In this document: piece by piece, positions 24,887-33,398 of the stretch
Numbering within the stretch: position 1 is the stretch's first letter
How the letters are laid out: every line of letters begins with the position of its first letter
From: Streptoalloteichus hindustanus
GTDB lineage: Bacteria; Actinomycetota; Actinomycetes; Mycobacteriales; Pseudonocardiaceae
Length of the DNA: 52,712 bases
NCBI RefSeq assembly: GCF_900129375.1
Contig: NZ_FQVN01000021.1
Coordinates: forward strand, 1 to 52,712
Direction of reading: 5' to 3'
Made by a program: the position numbers and the translations under genes
Notes under the pieces: model-generated
The model's database searches: none
What the model saw: only the letters and a program-made list of their open reading frames with translations
What the model was told of the DNA's origin: nothing

Positions 24887-25010
24887 TTAGTCATTGTGCG
24901 AACCATTCCGGTCGGGGCCGGTGACGGTCACCTTCGCGACCAGTGCTTCGACGAGGCCCTTGATCTGGTTGTGGCTGCCGCTGGTGCCCGCGGCGGAGTG
25001 GATCTCGCAC
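24887..25010 (-). pseudogene. Recombinase C-terminal remnant
   Basis: On the minus strand, the frame ending at the TAA at 24887-24889 reads NQIKGLVEALVAKVTVTGPDR before its stop. This resembles the C-terminal end of actinobacterial serine recombinases of mobile elements. No other recombinase sequence is present upstream. Its place three bases after the tRNA CCA end is where an integrase gene of a tRNA-integrated element would be. The match is short and rests on recall, so the call is tentative. Confidence 0.35.
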
Positions 25011-25188
25011 TGGTGCGGCGAATATTGTGGGCATGGTCGGCGATTTCTTCGGCGACACGGACAAGGCCATGGACTGGCTGGCCAACCGGCCAGCCTCGCG
25101 CGCCACCGTCGACCTGGGCGTAGCCGAGCACGCAATCCGGCCCGCACGCCACGGGCCTGCCGGCCCGCACAGCCGCACACCTGCACTC

Positions 25189-26031
25189 GGAGCGCATCGA
25201 GCAGGCGTTCCGGGCCGTGCCCCGGCACCGGTTTGTGCCCACGGCCCGGTCGAGAAGGCGTACGCGAGCAAGGCGATCACCACCAAGCCCGGTGTCGACA
25301 GTCCGGCCAGTTGTATCTTCGTGCCGACGGCCCGCGGTGGTCACCGGCGATGAGGCCGTCGGTGAGTCGGACCCCGCTCCCTACGACAAGGTCATCATCA
25401 CGGTCGGGCGGTGGGCCCTGCCCCCGCCCTGGTTCGACCAGCTCGCCCCTGATGGCGTTCTGGTGGTCCCGCTGCACTGGCGCGGCCGGGCCCGCAGTGT
25501 CGCCTTCGTTCGCCACGACACGCATCTGCGTGCAGAGAACAGCCGAAATACCGACCAGAACATCGTCCCGCCGCGCTGGCTGAGATGTTCACCGGACTTG
25601 AGACCACCGTGGTGGTCCAATGCCGCCGTGGTCGCCAACCAGCGCTTCGACCACATCTGACTGTGGCTGACCACCACCGAACCTGGCACTTGCCGCCGAA
25701 GACGGGGCATCGAGGCTGGCCTGTTCCACCCCGCGGTCTCCTACCGAACGTTCGCGGTTGCCGAGGACGACTTTCTGACCTACCCCACCAAGCCCTACCC
25801 GGTGGACGGTCGGAAAGGCGAGCGCCGCTAGGAAATTGGCGCCATAGACATGGCACTGCCGCCGCCAAGTTCGCCGAGCGGCTGCTCGAGCAGGTCCGCC
25901 GCTTCGACCGCGACCGCGCTGCCTAGCCCGTCCCGTCATCACCGCCTACCGCTGCCGGAGCGGCCGACGAGGACCTGCCCGCCAGCGTGGCCATCGATGA
26001 GCACAACGTGCGCATGGTCGTCACGCCGTGA
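25189..26031 (+). pseudogene. Decayed isoaspartate-methyltransferase-like gene (FxLD-system type)
   Basis: Blocks of a SAM-dependent protein methyltransferase are spread over different frames. RIEQAFRAVPRHRFVPTA is followed after a shift by VEKAYASKAITTKPG. Then come APYDKVIITVGRWALPP, WFDQLAPDGVLVVPLHWRGR, RFDHI with an in-frame TGA (25658-25660), IEAGLFHPAVSYRTFAVAEDDF, a TAG at 25829-25831, and the end block VAIDEHNVRMVVTP. The SAM-binding loop region between about residues 40 and 130 is missing. In intact form these enzymes modify RiPP-type (FxLD) peptides in actinobacteria. The gene is dead. Confidence 0.7.
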
Positions 26032-26221
26032 TCGGCCCTAGCACCAGAGTCCGCAGCGGCGGATAGGTTGGGTGACCCCGAGCGAACGCGGCCCCTCGTG
26101 GGCGGGCGGCTCGGGGGCATCGGGGCGTGCCAGGGGTAGGTCCATCTGCGCCTGCCATCGCCATCGGCGCACCTAGCGAACTGTTCCTCCGTCAAGGCGA
26201 TCTTGCTGCTACTTTCGTGAC

Positions 26222-26566
26222 ATGGCAGTCCATCGAGATGAAGCAGCCTTCGAGGATGCATGTCACCTCAAGGCTGCAGTCGCCACCACCGGAGAGATGG
26301 GCGGAGACGCGGGGCACGGAGGGTGGACAGAGATCACGCTGACGAACGTTGAGGGCAACTGTGGGATCGAAGTCGACGTGGGCACCGGGCACACAACCGT
26401 CGTTGATCAGGTCACCCTCCGCGTACGCGGTGATGCTGAGATGGTGGTGCTTGCCAACGCACTTGATTGGGCAGGCCGCCGACTGCGTGAAATCGCAGGA
26501 GACCGCGCTGAATCGCTTGACGGAGAAGCAGACGCTGTCTGGGGTGTGGGCCAGCCGCCCACGTAG
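26222..26566 (+). CDS. Small hypothetical protein upstream of the HerA-NurA operon
   Basis: The 114-aa protein belongs to no family I recognise. The centre looks like beta strands (WTEITLTNVEGNCGIEVDVGTG and VVDQVTLRVRGDAEMVVL) followed by an amphipathic helix (LANALDWAGRRLREIAGDRAESL). Codon use is less GC-biased than the core genome, like the operon 193 bp downstream. I chose this strand over the overlapping minus-strand frame because its composition is more protein-like. It could be an accessory or regulatory part of the defence operon, or an unrelated island gene. Confidence 0.5.
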   Translation: MAVHRDEAAFEDACHLKAAVATTGEMGGDAGHGGWTEITLTNVEGNCGIEVDVGTGHTTVVDQVTLRVRGDAEMVVLANALDWAGRRLREIAGDRAESLDGEADAVWGVGQPPT

Positions 26567-26759
26567 GCAAGCCAAGATTGACGCTCGGGCGGCCTGTTGG
26601 CAGTCGCCACCTTCATGCCGCAGTCGTTCGCCGCAGCGATCCGGTCCGGCTTCGCGTCTCCTGGCCTGTGCCTCTTTGTGCGTTCGGCCACGTAGTGCAA
26701 GAACTGTCAGTAAGCTGTTGCGAGCTTGTGTCTCGCTGGTGTCTCTCGAGAGGTGAGAA

Positions 26760-28826
26760 ATGACTGAGTTAATCCCCGGTGTCGGCGCTGGGTCGTTACT
26801 GCGATCAGAACTGCTTGCCGACGGTCGATCGACCCGGATCGGTGCGATTCACCAGATCGACTACGGTCACGCCGTCGTGCTGACCCACGACCGCTGGAAA
26901 TTCGATGCCGGTGGAATTCCGCAATTCTCCTTCCTGCTAGCGACCGCGCAGGACGTTAACGACCCCCGCGTCGACGACGACGAGGTGCTGCTTTTGCGCG
27001 TCGAGGGCACCGCGCCATTGTCGCTTGAGCGCGATCTACACGCCGTGCGCGAGGAGTCCCTGCGTACGGCTCTCTCGAACAACCAGGACCCGTCGCCGTC
27101 CGCCGTGCTTGATGCGGAGCTCGATCCGGTCACCAAGAACCGAGTGTCATTCACCGGCGTGCGGTGCAAGATCCTCGGCACCTTCTACGAAGATGACGTA
27201 GACGGGCAGAAGGTGCTGGAGTTCGGTGCCGACGTGGACAACTTCTATGCTACGTCCACTTATCGAGTCCTGAAGCCGATCAGCGACGGCCTCGCTACGA
27301 TCGCTTCCTACCTCAAGCCCACCGGGCGTCCTGTGGAACGCGTACGTATCGGCGCGGTGCGGTACTCCGCGACGCGGCGGCGAGCTAAGACCTCCAAGCA
27401 AGCCGACGCCGCCGTCGAGGTCAACATCCGGGACTTCATCGGCAACAAAACCGCTTTGCTCGGTATGACCCGGATGGGCAAGTCGAACACCGCAAAAATC
27501 ATCATCGCCCGTACGTTCGTGGTCTCTGAGCGACAGCGTGCCATGGGCAAACCCCCCATTGGTCAGCTGATCTTCGACCCGCAAGGAGAGTACGCCAACC
27601 CGAACACGCAGGATGGCACCGAGATCGCAGCGATTGGTGCGAACCACGTCCGCATCTTTAAGTTCGGCGCTGACGGATCGCAGCACCATGTTAAACCGCT
27701 CAATGTCAACTTTTTCTCAGAGAATCAAATCGATGCCGTCCAAGGACTCATTGCCAACCAATTGAGTGGCGAGGACTCTGGGTACGTCAAGGACTTCGCC
27801 GGCACGTCGTATGCCGATGACTCTGTCAATAAGTTCAACCCCCATCCGGGCCGCGCTCGGATGGTCCTGTATGGCGCATTGATTCGCGCAGGCTTCCCTG
27901 TGCCTTCGAACTTCGCCGCTCGGGTCAACATCAGTGGCGCATTGCAACTGAAGGTCGAGCAAGGAATTCGGGGGCAGAAAGCAGTAGCCGGCCTCGGTCG
28001 CAGACCGTTCACGCAAGCGGGCAAATCTGCAAACATGGTCACTGTAGCTCACGGTGAGATTGAGGCAGTCGTCGACAAGATTATCCAATTACGCGAGGCT
28101 GGCGACACCGACGCGATCAACTTCACAAAAGACGTACGCTGGAAGAGTGTTGAGCCGATTTTCACCACGAAGAGCGACAATCGCAACGTCCGAGGTTGGA
28201 AGAATCTGAACCCGTTGCGCCCGTTTCACAGCCCGCTGACACAGCAGGACCCCGCTCTGGAAATCTATAACGAGCTCGTTGAAGGTCGAATCGTCATCGT
28301 TGATCTTCACGTTGGTGCCGAGGAAATCACAAGGGTGCTTAGCGAAACCATTACCCGACGGCTGCTCTTTATGCAGACAGAAGTATTTACGTCTGGGCAG
28401 GAGCCGCCGTGCATTCAGGTGATGCTTGAGGAGGCGCACAATCTGTTCTCGTCGGACCGTTACAAGGACGAGCTCGACGTATGGGTCAAGCTCGCCAAAG
28501 AAGCCAGTAAGCTCAATCTCGGCATGACCTACGCGACACAGGAGGTTTCCGGGGTAGCACATCAGGTCAAGGCGAACACCGCAAACTGGGTTGTCGCCCA
28601 CTTGAACAACACGACAGAGGTCCGAGAACTAGCCAAGTTCTACGATTTCGGGGCGTTCTCGGATTCAATCATCGCCTCGGAGGACCGTGGATACGTGCGG
28701 CTGAAGACGCTGTCCTCGCCGTACATCGTCCCAGTTCAGATCGATCGGTACGACGTCGCACTTGTCAACGAGGCGCGAGCCGCTGCTGGTGACCCGCCGT
28801 TGCCGCTCAACGGGGTGGCACTCTGA
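26760..28826 (+). CDS. herA: HerA-type hexameric DNA translocase ATPase
   Basis: The 688-aa ATPase of the HerA/FtsK superfamily should form a ring that pumps or unwinds DNA. An N-terminal HAS-barrel-like region (about residues 25-200, IGAIHQIDYGHAVVL) precedes the P-loop GMTRMGKS (235-242). An insertion with FDPQGEYAN follows, then the Walker B/Glu block IQVMLEEAHN (552-561) and the sensor region GMTYATQEVSG (588-598). HerA partners typically are NurA nucleases, and the next gene fits that. The ATG lies after GAGAGGTGAG. The stop overlaps the next start (TGATG). Codon use is clearly more A/T-tolerant than in the surrounding genes, pointing to horizontal transfer. Confidence 0.9.
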   Translation: MTELIPGVGAGSLLRSELLADGRSTRIGAIHQIDYGHAVVLTHDRWKFDAGGIPQFSFLLATAQDVNDPRVDDDEVLLLRVEGTAPLSLERDLHAVREESLRTALSNNQDPSPSAVLDAELDPVTKNRVSFTGVRCKILGTFYEDDVDGQKVLEFGADVDNFYATSTYRVLKPISDGLATIASYLKPTGRPVERVRIGAVRYSATRRRAKTSKQADAAVEVNIRDFIGNKTALLGMTRMGKSNTAKIIIARTFVVSERQRAMGKPPIGQLIFDPQGEYANPNTQDGTEIAAIGANHVRIFKFGADGSQHHVKPLNVNFFSENQIDAVQGLIANQLSGEDSGYVKDFAGTSYADDSVNKFNPHPGRARMVLYGALIRAGFPVPSNFAARVNISGALQLKVEQGIRGQKAVAGLGRRPFTQAGKSANMVTVAHGEIEAVVDKIIQLREAGDTDAINFTKDVRWKSVEPIFTTKSDNRNVRGWKNLNPLRPFHSPLTQQDPALEIYNELVEGRIVIVDLHVGAEEITRVLSETITRRLLFMQTEVFTSGQEPPCIQVMLEEAHNLFSSDRYKDELDVWVKLAKEASKLNLGMTYATQEVSGVAHQVKANTANWVVAHLNNTTEVRELAKFYDFGAFSDSIIASEDRGYVRLKTLSSPYIVPVQIDRYDVALVNEARAAAGDPPLPLNGVAL

Positions 28827-30226
28827 TGCCGTACGAGACTGCTAGCGGGGCTCACGAGATCGCGTCGCGGCTGGGTCACTCGGCGGCCGCTGTCCGAGCT
28901 ATCGCGGACCAACGCACCTTCCACGTTCCGGCCGAGGCCATCCAGGACATGGATTTGATCCGCACGCGCATCCGTCCACGGGGCGACTTCGCCGCACCGT
29001 CTGCACCCGAGCGCCTCAACGCCGCGCTGGCAATTGATGGTTCATACGTCGTCGCGCCGGTGCGTGACGGCCTCCCATCGGTCCTGTACGGGTTTGCGCA
29101 GGCTGCCGCAGCGTACGTGGACCTCGCTGTTCTGGAGTCGCAGCGGGCCGAGCGGTTTGTCGATCCGTACAAGATCGAGCGCGCGGTCAACACGGCCCTC
29201 GTGACACTCGACCTGCCCGTCTCGGGCGCGTACACGCGCGCTGGTGTCGACATCGTGACATCGTGGCGCGAGGCCCTCAACGAGCTGTTTCGGCAGAAGA
29301 AGATCGACGTCAATCGTCTCGACCAACCACTGCTGGACCTGCTCTTCCTTCTCCACGGCGTTCCCGGGGTGCCAGCGGTCACAGTGCCGGTCAACTGCCC
29401 GACGCAGGATTGCAAGAAGGACGTTCCCGTGCCGTCCGCTGGCGCCGACTGCGACGCGTGCGGCGTGCACCTTTTTCCCACCGACGTACTTCGTATCCAC
29501 GAGGAGGTTGGCGAAGAGGGCACGAATCAGTCCGCTATCGGGCGGCTGATGTCGGTGATCGAGCTGTTGGTGCTGGTTGGGCTGGCGACGCTGCTGTGGG
29601 AGCAGTCGCGCCAGAAGGCTCTGCCCACGACGCTGTTCATCGTAGATGGCCCGTTGGCCGTGTTCGGCACACCGGCAAAGCTGCGCGGACGAGCCCTTGA
29701 GTACTTCCAAGTGATGGGCAATACTGCTCCGGGTAAAGCGCCATACGTTTGTGGGATTGAGAAGTCCGGAGTTCTGGTCGACTATGCGCGCCAACTGGCC
29801 CGGCATGGCATTCTCGAACCGGGTGAGCTGTTGGTGTGCGACGAACAGATCATCGCTCGCGTCGTCAACGCCAACAACGCGCGTTCCTATGGCAAGGAGA
29901 CGTACTGGGGCCGCAAGTTCGTTTATCGCGCGCTGGATGGGCGAGTCGTCGTCCCGACCGTGCCACCACCGGCCGGCGCACCGTACGATGCCAACGGCGG
30001 CCAAACCGACCCGGCGGCCTACCCGACGCTGCCCGCAATTCTCGACGTGATCGACCGTACCGGTTCCTCAATGTACGTCGATGGCATCATCCCGGTGGCC
30101 GTCGCGCACGGGAAGGCCGCGTTCCCGATCGGTGTGGGCACCGATGTGCTCCGCCTCGTAGCCACCAAACGTCTCGGCCTGGATTCGACTGGTGGACAAG
30201 CGGCTCCGGTACGGTCTGCCCCATGA
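28826..30226 (+). CDS. nurA: NurA-domain nuclease with inserted Cys4 cluster
   Basis: The 466-aa protein is predicted to be the nuclease partner of HerA. It has the NurA metal-site pattern: ALAIDGSYVV with Asp71, later LFIVDGPLAVFG with Asp274, then GIEKSG at 320-324, and the late IIPVAVAHGKAAFPI strand. Between the first two motifs lies CPTQDC (191-196) and CDAC (209-212), a likely zinc ribbon. The start overlaps the herA stop by one base, and the end overlaps the methyltransferase start by four (ATGA). NurA is a Mn-dependent 5'-3' nuclease in archaea; here the role in DNA degradation is inferred from family and context. Confidence 0.8.
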   Translation: MPYETASGAHEIASRLGHSAAAVRAIADQRTFHVPAEAIQDMDLIRTRIRPRGDFAAPSAPERLNAALAIDGSYVVAPVRDGLPSVLYGFAQAAAAYVDLAVLESQRAERFVDPYKIERAVNTALVTLDLPVSGAYTRAGVDIVTSWREALNELFRQKKIDVNRLDQPLLDLLFLLHGVPGVPAVTVPVNCPTQDCKKDVPVPSAGADCDACGVHLFPTDVLRIHEEVGEEGTNQSAIGRLMSVIELLVLVGLATLLWEQSRQKALPTTLFIVDGPLAVFGTPAKLRGRALEYFQVMGNTAPGKAPYVCGIEKSGVLVDYARQLARHGILEPGELLVCDEQIIARVVNANNARSYGKETYWGRKFVYRALDGRVVVPTVPPPAGAPYDANGGQTDPAAYPTLPAILDVIDRTGSSMYVDGIIPVAVAHGKAAFPIGVGTDVLRLVATKRLGLDSTGGQAAPVRSAP

Positions 30227-31437
30227 TCGAGAATGGGGCTGTGTTGCCGGTCGCACCCTCCTGTGCTGCTCACGCAGCTCACGCTGCTGCGCCCGCAATT
30301 CCGACGCAAATCCTCGACAACCCCCGCCCACTCGTCTCACCCCTCGGCGCAGTCGACCATGCGCTCATGACGAGCAGGTACCAGTCGCCACTCCGCTACC
30401 CAGGAGCAAAGTCCTCCCTCGCCCCGGTGATCGCCCGGATCTTGGAGGCCGCCAAGGGTTCGCGGAGCGTTCCGCAAATCAACTTGCTGGTCGAGCCCTT
30501 CGCCGGCGGTGCGTCGGCGTCCTTGCGACTCGTCGGCCAAGGAATCGTCGACCGAGTGCTGCTCGCTGACGTAGATCCGTTGGTGACTGCTTTCTGGCAG
30601 GCCGCAGCCGCTGACACAGAGGCGCTGATCGACCGTATGCATGGCGAGTGGAATCAATACGTCAAACTGGGGGGAACGGCCGCGGTCGAACGATGGGACT
30701 ACTGGCGTTCCTGGGCGCCCGCTCGGAACGCGAAGCCTGACACGGTCCGGCTTGGATTGGCGACACAGTGCCTATTTCTAAACCGCACAACGTTTTCTGG
30801 AATCCTTCACGGCAAGGCGGGACCGATTGGCGGACGCAAGCAGGAGAGCCCGTACGGTATCGGATGCCGGTGGAATCCGGAGGCGATAGAGGAACGGCTT
30901 CGATACGTCGGTCACTTGTACGACACTGGCCGACTCGTCGATGTCTGGCACAAGGACTGGAAACAGACACTCGACGACGTGCCCGAGTACTATCCACAGC
31001 TGATCCCGTCCCGCGTCGTTGCCTACCTCGACCCGCCCTACATCGAAAAAGCTTCGCACTTGTACCGTACTTCTTTCGACCCCCGAGGCGGATATGGCGG
31101 CGACAAAGCTGGCAAGATGAGATCAGATGACCACATGCTCCACATGCAGCTCGCCGCATATCTGCGCACCAAGGCGCAGTTCCGCTGGCTGCTCAGCTAT
31201 GACAATAACCCACTACTGACCACAAGCTCTTGGCTCTATGCGCACGCTCGCATGACGCCTAGCCGCGTCGACCGGGAGACGCTCGGCGCACACTCCTGGG
31301 CCTTGACCAAACGGTTGGTAAAGATGCGCTACACCGCTAGCGGCAAGACCGGCAAGCGTGATGCCGAAGAACTCCTCATCACGACCCTGCCGCCGTCCAC
31401 CGTTCCCGTAGATCACCAGCTGCGTGAGCTGCCCTGA
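30223..31437 (+). CDS. D12-class adenine-N6 DNA methyltransferase
   Basis: The protein is 404 aa from the ATG that overlaps the nurA stop, or 356 aa from the ATG at 30367. The first 48 residues are Ala/His/Pro-rich and may be untranslated. Class alpha (Dam/DpnM-type) motifs appear in order: LRYPGAKSS (motif X), LLVEPFAGGASASL (motif I, SAM), FLNRTTFSGILHGKAGPIGG, and YLDPPYIEK (motif IV DPPY, 270-273), with a C-terminal recognition region. It should methylate adenine in a specific DNA site. As the third gene of the overlapping operon it is the likely self-protection activity of the system. Confidence 0.92.
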   Translation: MIENGAVLPVAPSCAAHAAHAAAPAIPTQILDNPRPLVSPLGAVDHALMTSRYQSPLRYPGAKSSLAPVIARILEAAKGSRSVPQINLLVEPFAGGASASLRLVGQGIVDRVLLADVDPLVTAFWQAAAADTEALIDRMHGEWNQYVKLGGTAAVERWDYWRSWAPARNAKPDTVRLGLATQCLFLNRTTFSGILHGKAGPIGGRKQESPYGIGCRWNPEAIEERLRYVGHLYDTGRLVDVWHKDWKQTLDDVPEYYPQLIPSRVVAYLDPPYIEKASHLYRTSFDPRGGYGGDKAGKMRSDDHMLHMQLAAYLRTKAQFRWLLSYDNNPLLTTSSWLYAHARMTPSRVDRETLGAHSWALTKRLVKMRYTASGKTGKRDAEELLITTLPPSTVPVDHQLRELP

Positions 31438-31448
31438 TGCTGGGGAGG

Positions 31449-31853
31449 TCACCCGCCTGCCGCCACCTGCGCAGCACCTTCCGGCTGTAGTTGTTCGTGC
31501 CCGTGATCGGGTCCAGCTGTGGCGCCGGTTGGCGTAAGGCTTTTGGCCTGCTCATTTACGTAGTATGCCCACATCCGTTGCTCGGCCGGCGGGCGACCCT
31601 TGTCCGAGACCACCGTGAGACGCACCACCGGTACTGTGTCGTCGCCGGTCTCGCTTACTGTCTCGGCGCGGTGCCGCTTGAGCACACGGTTGAGCAACTT
31701 GACCGCCAGCAGCAACGCGAGCGGCGGGCGCGCTGCCACTCCACGGTGAACACACTCAGCTCCGCCGCCGCCACGTTCGCACATAGCGAGGCAGATCTCG
31801 AACACAAAGGACAACCACGCTGTCCGCCGGCCGGCACGGTGGCTGGTTGTCAT
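31449..31853 (-). CDS. Hypothetical ORF in the island tail
   Basis: The 134-aa frame starts at an ATG (31853) overlapping the end of another minus-strand frame. It shows some protein-like character in VKLLNRVLKRHRAETVSETGDDTVPVVRLTVVSD. No family is recognised; it may be a fragment of a transfer or regulatory protein. Low confidence that it is expressed. Confidence 0.25.
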   Translation of the reverse strand: MTTSHRAGRRTAWLSFVFEICLAMCERGGGGAECVHRGVAARPPLALLLAVKLLNRVLKRHRAETVSETGDDTVPVVRLTVVSDKGRPPAEQRMWAYYVNEQAKSLTPTGATAGPDHGHEQLQPEGAAQVAAGG

Positions 31854-31985
31854 TCACAACTCGACCGTGGTTGTGGTCACAATGCCTTCCACGATCAATA
31901 GCCAGATCGCTGCCTTCGCCTCATTAGCGCCGAACCGCAAGGCGAACTCGCGGCTGTGCCCGTCGAAGGCGTTCGCCCCGTCCAG
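31854..31985 (-). pseudogene. Fragment of an unknown mobile-element protein
   Basis: The frame LVVLDGANAFDGHSREFALRFGANEAKAAIWLLIVEGIVT ends at the TGA at 31854-31856. Upstream it is closed by a TAG, so only the C-terminal part survives. The tone is protein-like, with two hydrophobic stretches, but I do not know the family. Confidence 0.3.
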
Positions 31986-32061
31986 TACCACCAGCGCGGT
32001 GCATGCGTATTGCTCCTACAGCGCGCTGTCCCGCCAAACTAACGGTGTACCACGGTGGCGG

Positions 32062-32240
32062 TCAGCGCAGCATACCTTTGGTCGTACGCCGTACGTCAAC
32101 CGGGCAGTCGCCACCACAGGCAAACGCCTGCGGGTCGCTCGCCAACTGCCCCCACCGCAGCATGCGGAACCCGGACGCGCAGGTAGTCCGCTCCGCACAC
32201 CACGCAGGCCAACCCTTCGGCCTGGAGTGTCAACCTGCTG
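32062..32240 (-). pseudogene. Frameshifted Cys-containing actinobacterial ORF
   Basis: Two frames read LQAEGLACVVCGADYLRVRVPH and, after a +1 shift, LASDPQAFACGGDC before a stop. They resemble the small CxxC ... CxxxC proteins that lie beside recombinase genes in actinobacterial elements. The frameshift shows that it is dead. The family link is from memory. Confidence 0.4.
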
Positions 32241-32309
32241 ATCGGCGTGTCGCCGCTCATTGGGGGCCACCCGTCACCAGAGACAGGTTCCTACCGGACG
32301 GATCGTGAT

Positions 32310-32655
32310 CTCAGGCCCTTCGACCTGCACGAGCGGTTTCTATGCTGACACCGGCAACTGTGTGGAGGTTACCCCGGGGGCAACCCGAAGGGGGTGGTTG
32401 TACGGCACAAGCACCCCAAGGCGGGGATCATGTTTTTCTCGTCGCTGGCGTGGGTGCGTTTCGTGCGGGAGGTCCGTAAGGATTTTACCTGCGCCAACGG
32501 GGTGGTGAGGATCGAGGTGGTCGGTGTGGACACTCTCGTCTGGTCCATGTCGGACGGGTCGAACTGTGCTTTGACGAAGGCGAGTGGTCCCCTTTCGTTG
32601 CCGGGGTTTCGACGGCGAGTTCGACTTCTCCGAGCCCGCCCTCGTGAGCTGACCT
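32310..32655 (+). pseudogene. DUF397-like remnant
   Basis: Frame one gives FYADTGNCVEVTPG. After a shift the sequence continues GVVVRHKHPKAGIMFFSSLAWVRFVREVR, and a later frame ends in FDGEFDFSEPALVS. This is the layout of DUF397 proteins: a Gly-Asn-Cys-Val-Glu-Val core, a VRDSK-like strand, and a WxxFVxxVK helix. Such proteins normally pair with an XRE-type regulator, which is absent here. Confidence 0.5.
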
Positions 32656-32673
32656 CGACTGTCTTCCGCCGTG

Positions 32674-33249
32674 TCAGTCTGGGTGGGGCAGGGTGCGGGT
32701 GACGAGGGTGGTGATGAGGGTGTCGAGGTCGAAGGGGGACAGGACGTCCGGGAGGGTGAGGTGCTCGATGACCACGCCGGTCATCGCGAGGTAGAGGAGC
32801 ACCACGGTCTCGCGGTCGCCGGGGAGGCCGGAGTCCAGGTGGAACCGGATGTTCTCGCGGAGGTTCGCCTCGATGGTGGTGGTGAGGGCGGCGCGCAGCT
32901 CGGGTCGGCGCGTCGCCTCCAGGCGTAGCTCTAGCAGGGCCAGGTAGCCGGCGCGGTCCTCGGACAGGCGGTCCACCAGTTCCCGCAGGAGCCGGGTGAC
33001 CAACTCGGTTGAGGGCGGGGTGCGCATGGTCTCGGCCAGCGCGGCGGGGTCGGGGCCGAGTCGTTCGTGGATCTGCCGGCCCACCTGGTTCAGCAGGTCG
33101 TCGCGGTTGGCGAAGTAGTTGGACGCGGTGCCCTTGGGCACCCCGGCCTCGGTGTCGACGGCGCGGAAGGTGAGGCCCCGGGCGCCTTCCCTGGCCAGGA
33201 CCTCGATCGCCGCGTCCACCAGGGCCGCTCGTCGTGCCGGGTTGCGCAT
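32674..33249 (-). CDS. TetR family transcriptional regulator
   Basis: The 191-aa regulator has a helix-turn-helix in residues 5-55 (RRAALVDAAIEVLAREGARGLTFRAVDTEAGVPKGTASNYFANRDDLL) and a helical ligand domain. It is divergent from the DHFR-like gene at 33399, with inverted repeats between them (33268-33307), so it probably represses itself and that gene. Core-genome codon use returns here, marking the end of the island. Confidence 0.92.
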   Translation of the reverse strand: MRNPARRAALVDAAIEVLAREGARGLTFRAVDTEAGVPKGTASNYFANRDDLLNQVGRQIHERLGPDPAALAETMRTPPSTELVTRLLRELVDRLSEDRAGYLALLELRLEATRRPELRAALTTTIEANLRENIRFHLDSGLPGDRETVVLLYLAMTGVVIEHLTLPDVLSPFDLDTLITTLVTRTLPHPD

Positions 33250-33267
33250 GTCCTCCTCCGGTTCCTG

Positions 33268-33307
33268 GTTGTAACCACTTCGAGTGAAGTGCTACAACTG
33301 TAGTTGT
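33268..33307. promoter_or_regulatory. Candidate TetR operator
   Basis: Two nested or abutting palindromes occur. In the first, GTTGTA ... CACTTC-GAGT-GAAGTG ... TACAAC (33268-33298) has arms pairing over about 13 bp, with one extra base on the left. The second, ACAACT-GT-AGTTGT (33294-33307), shares part of its arm. They begin 19 bp upstream of the TetR start and 91 bp upstream of the divergent gene, so one binding event could control both. Confidence 0.7.
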
Positions 33308-33398
33308 TGGTGGTGGGGTTCCACCAGCGGTCCCGGTGGCGGCGTGGGGGAGCGCCCGCCGGGACGACGGTTCGGCGGCCCCCGGAAACGAGGCTCGG

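Larger units (their letters stand above)
31438..32673. other. Decayed end of the island
   Basis: There is no clear intact gene over 1.2 kb. Short frames with protein-like character lie mainly on the minus strand (31449-31853, 31854-31985, 32062-32240), with a DUF397-like remnant on the plus strand (32310-32655). Composition is lower in GC than the flanks. I see no second copy of the tRNA 3' end that would mark an attachment site. Confidence 0.55.

Noticed and set aside
26192-26575. Minus-strand 127-codon ORF opposite the small gene upstream of herA
   Set aside because: It is Cys-rich and lacks a ribosome site; the plus-strand frame has more protein-like composition.
32615-32645. Second copy of the tRNA 3' end as an attachment site
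   Set aside because: Only GTTCGACT and scattered bases match; the stretch is explained as the end of a DUF397-like frame.
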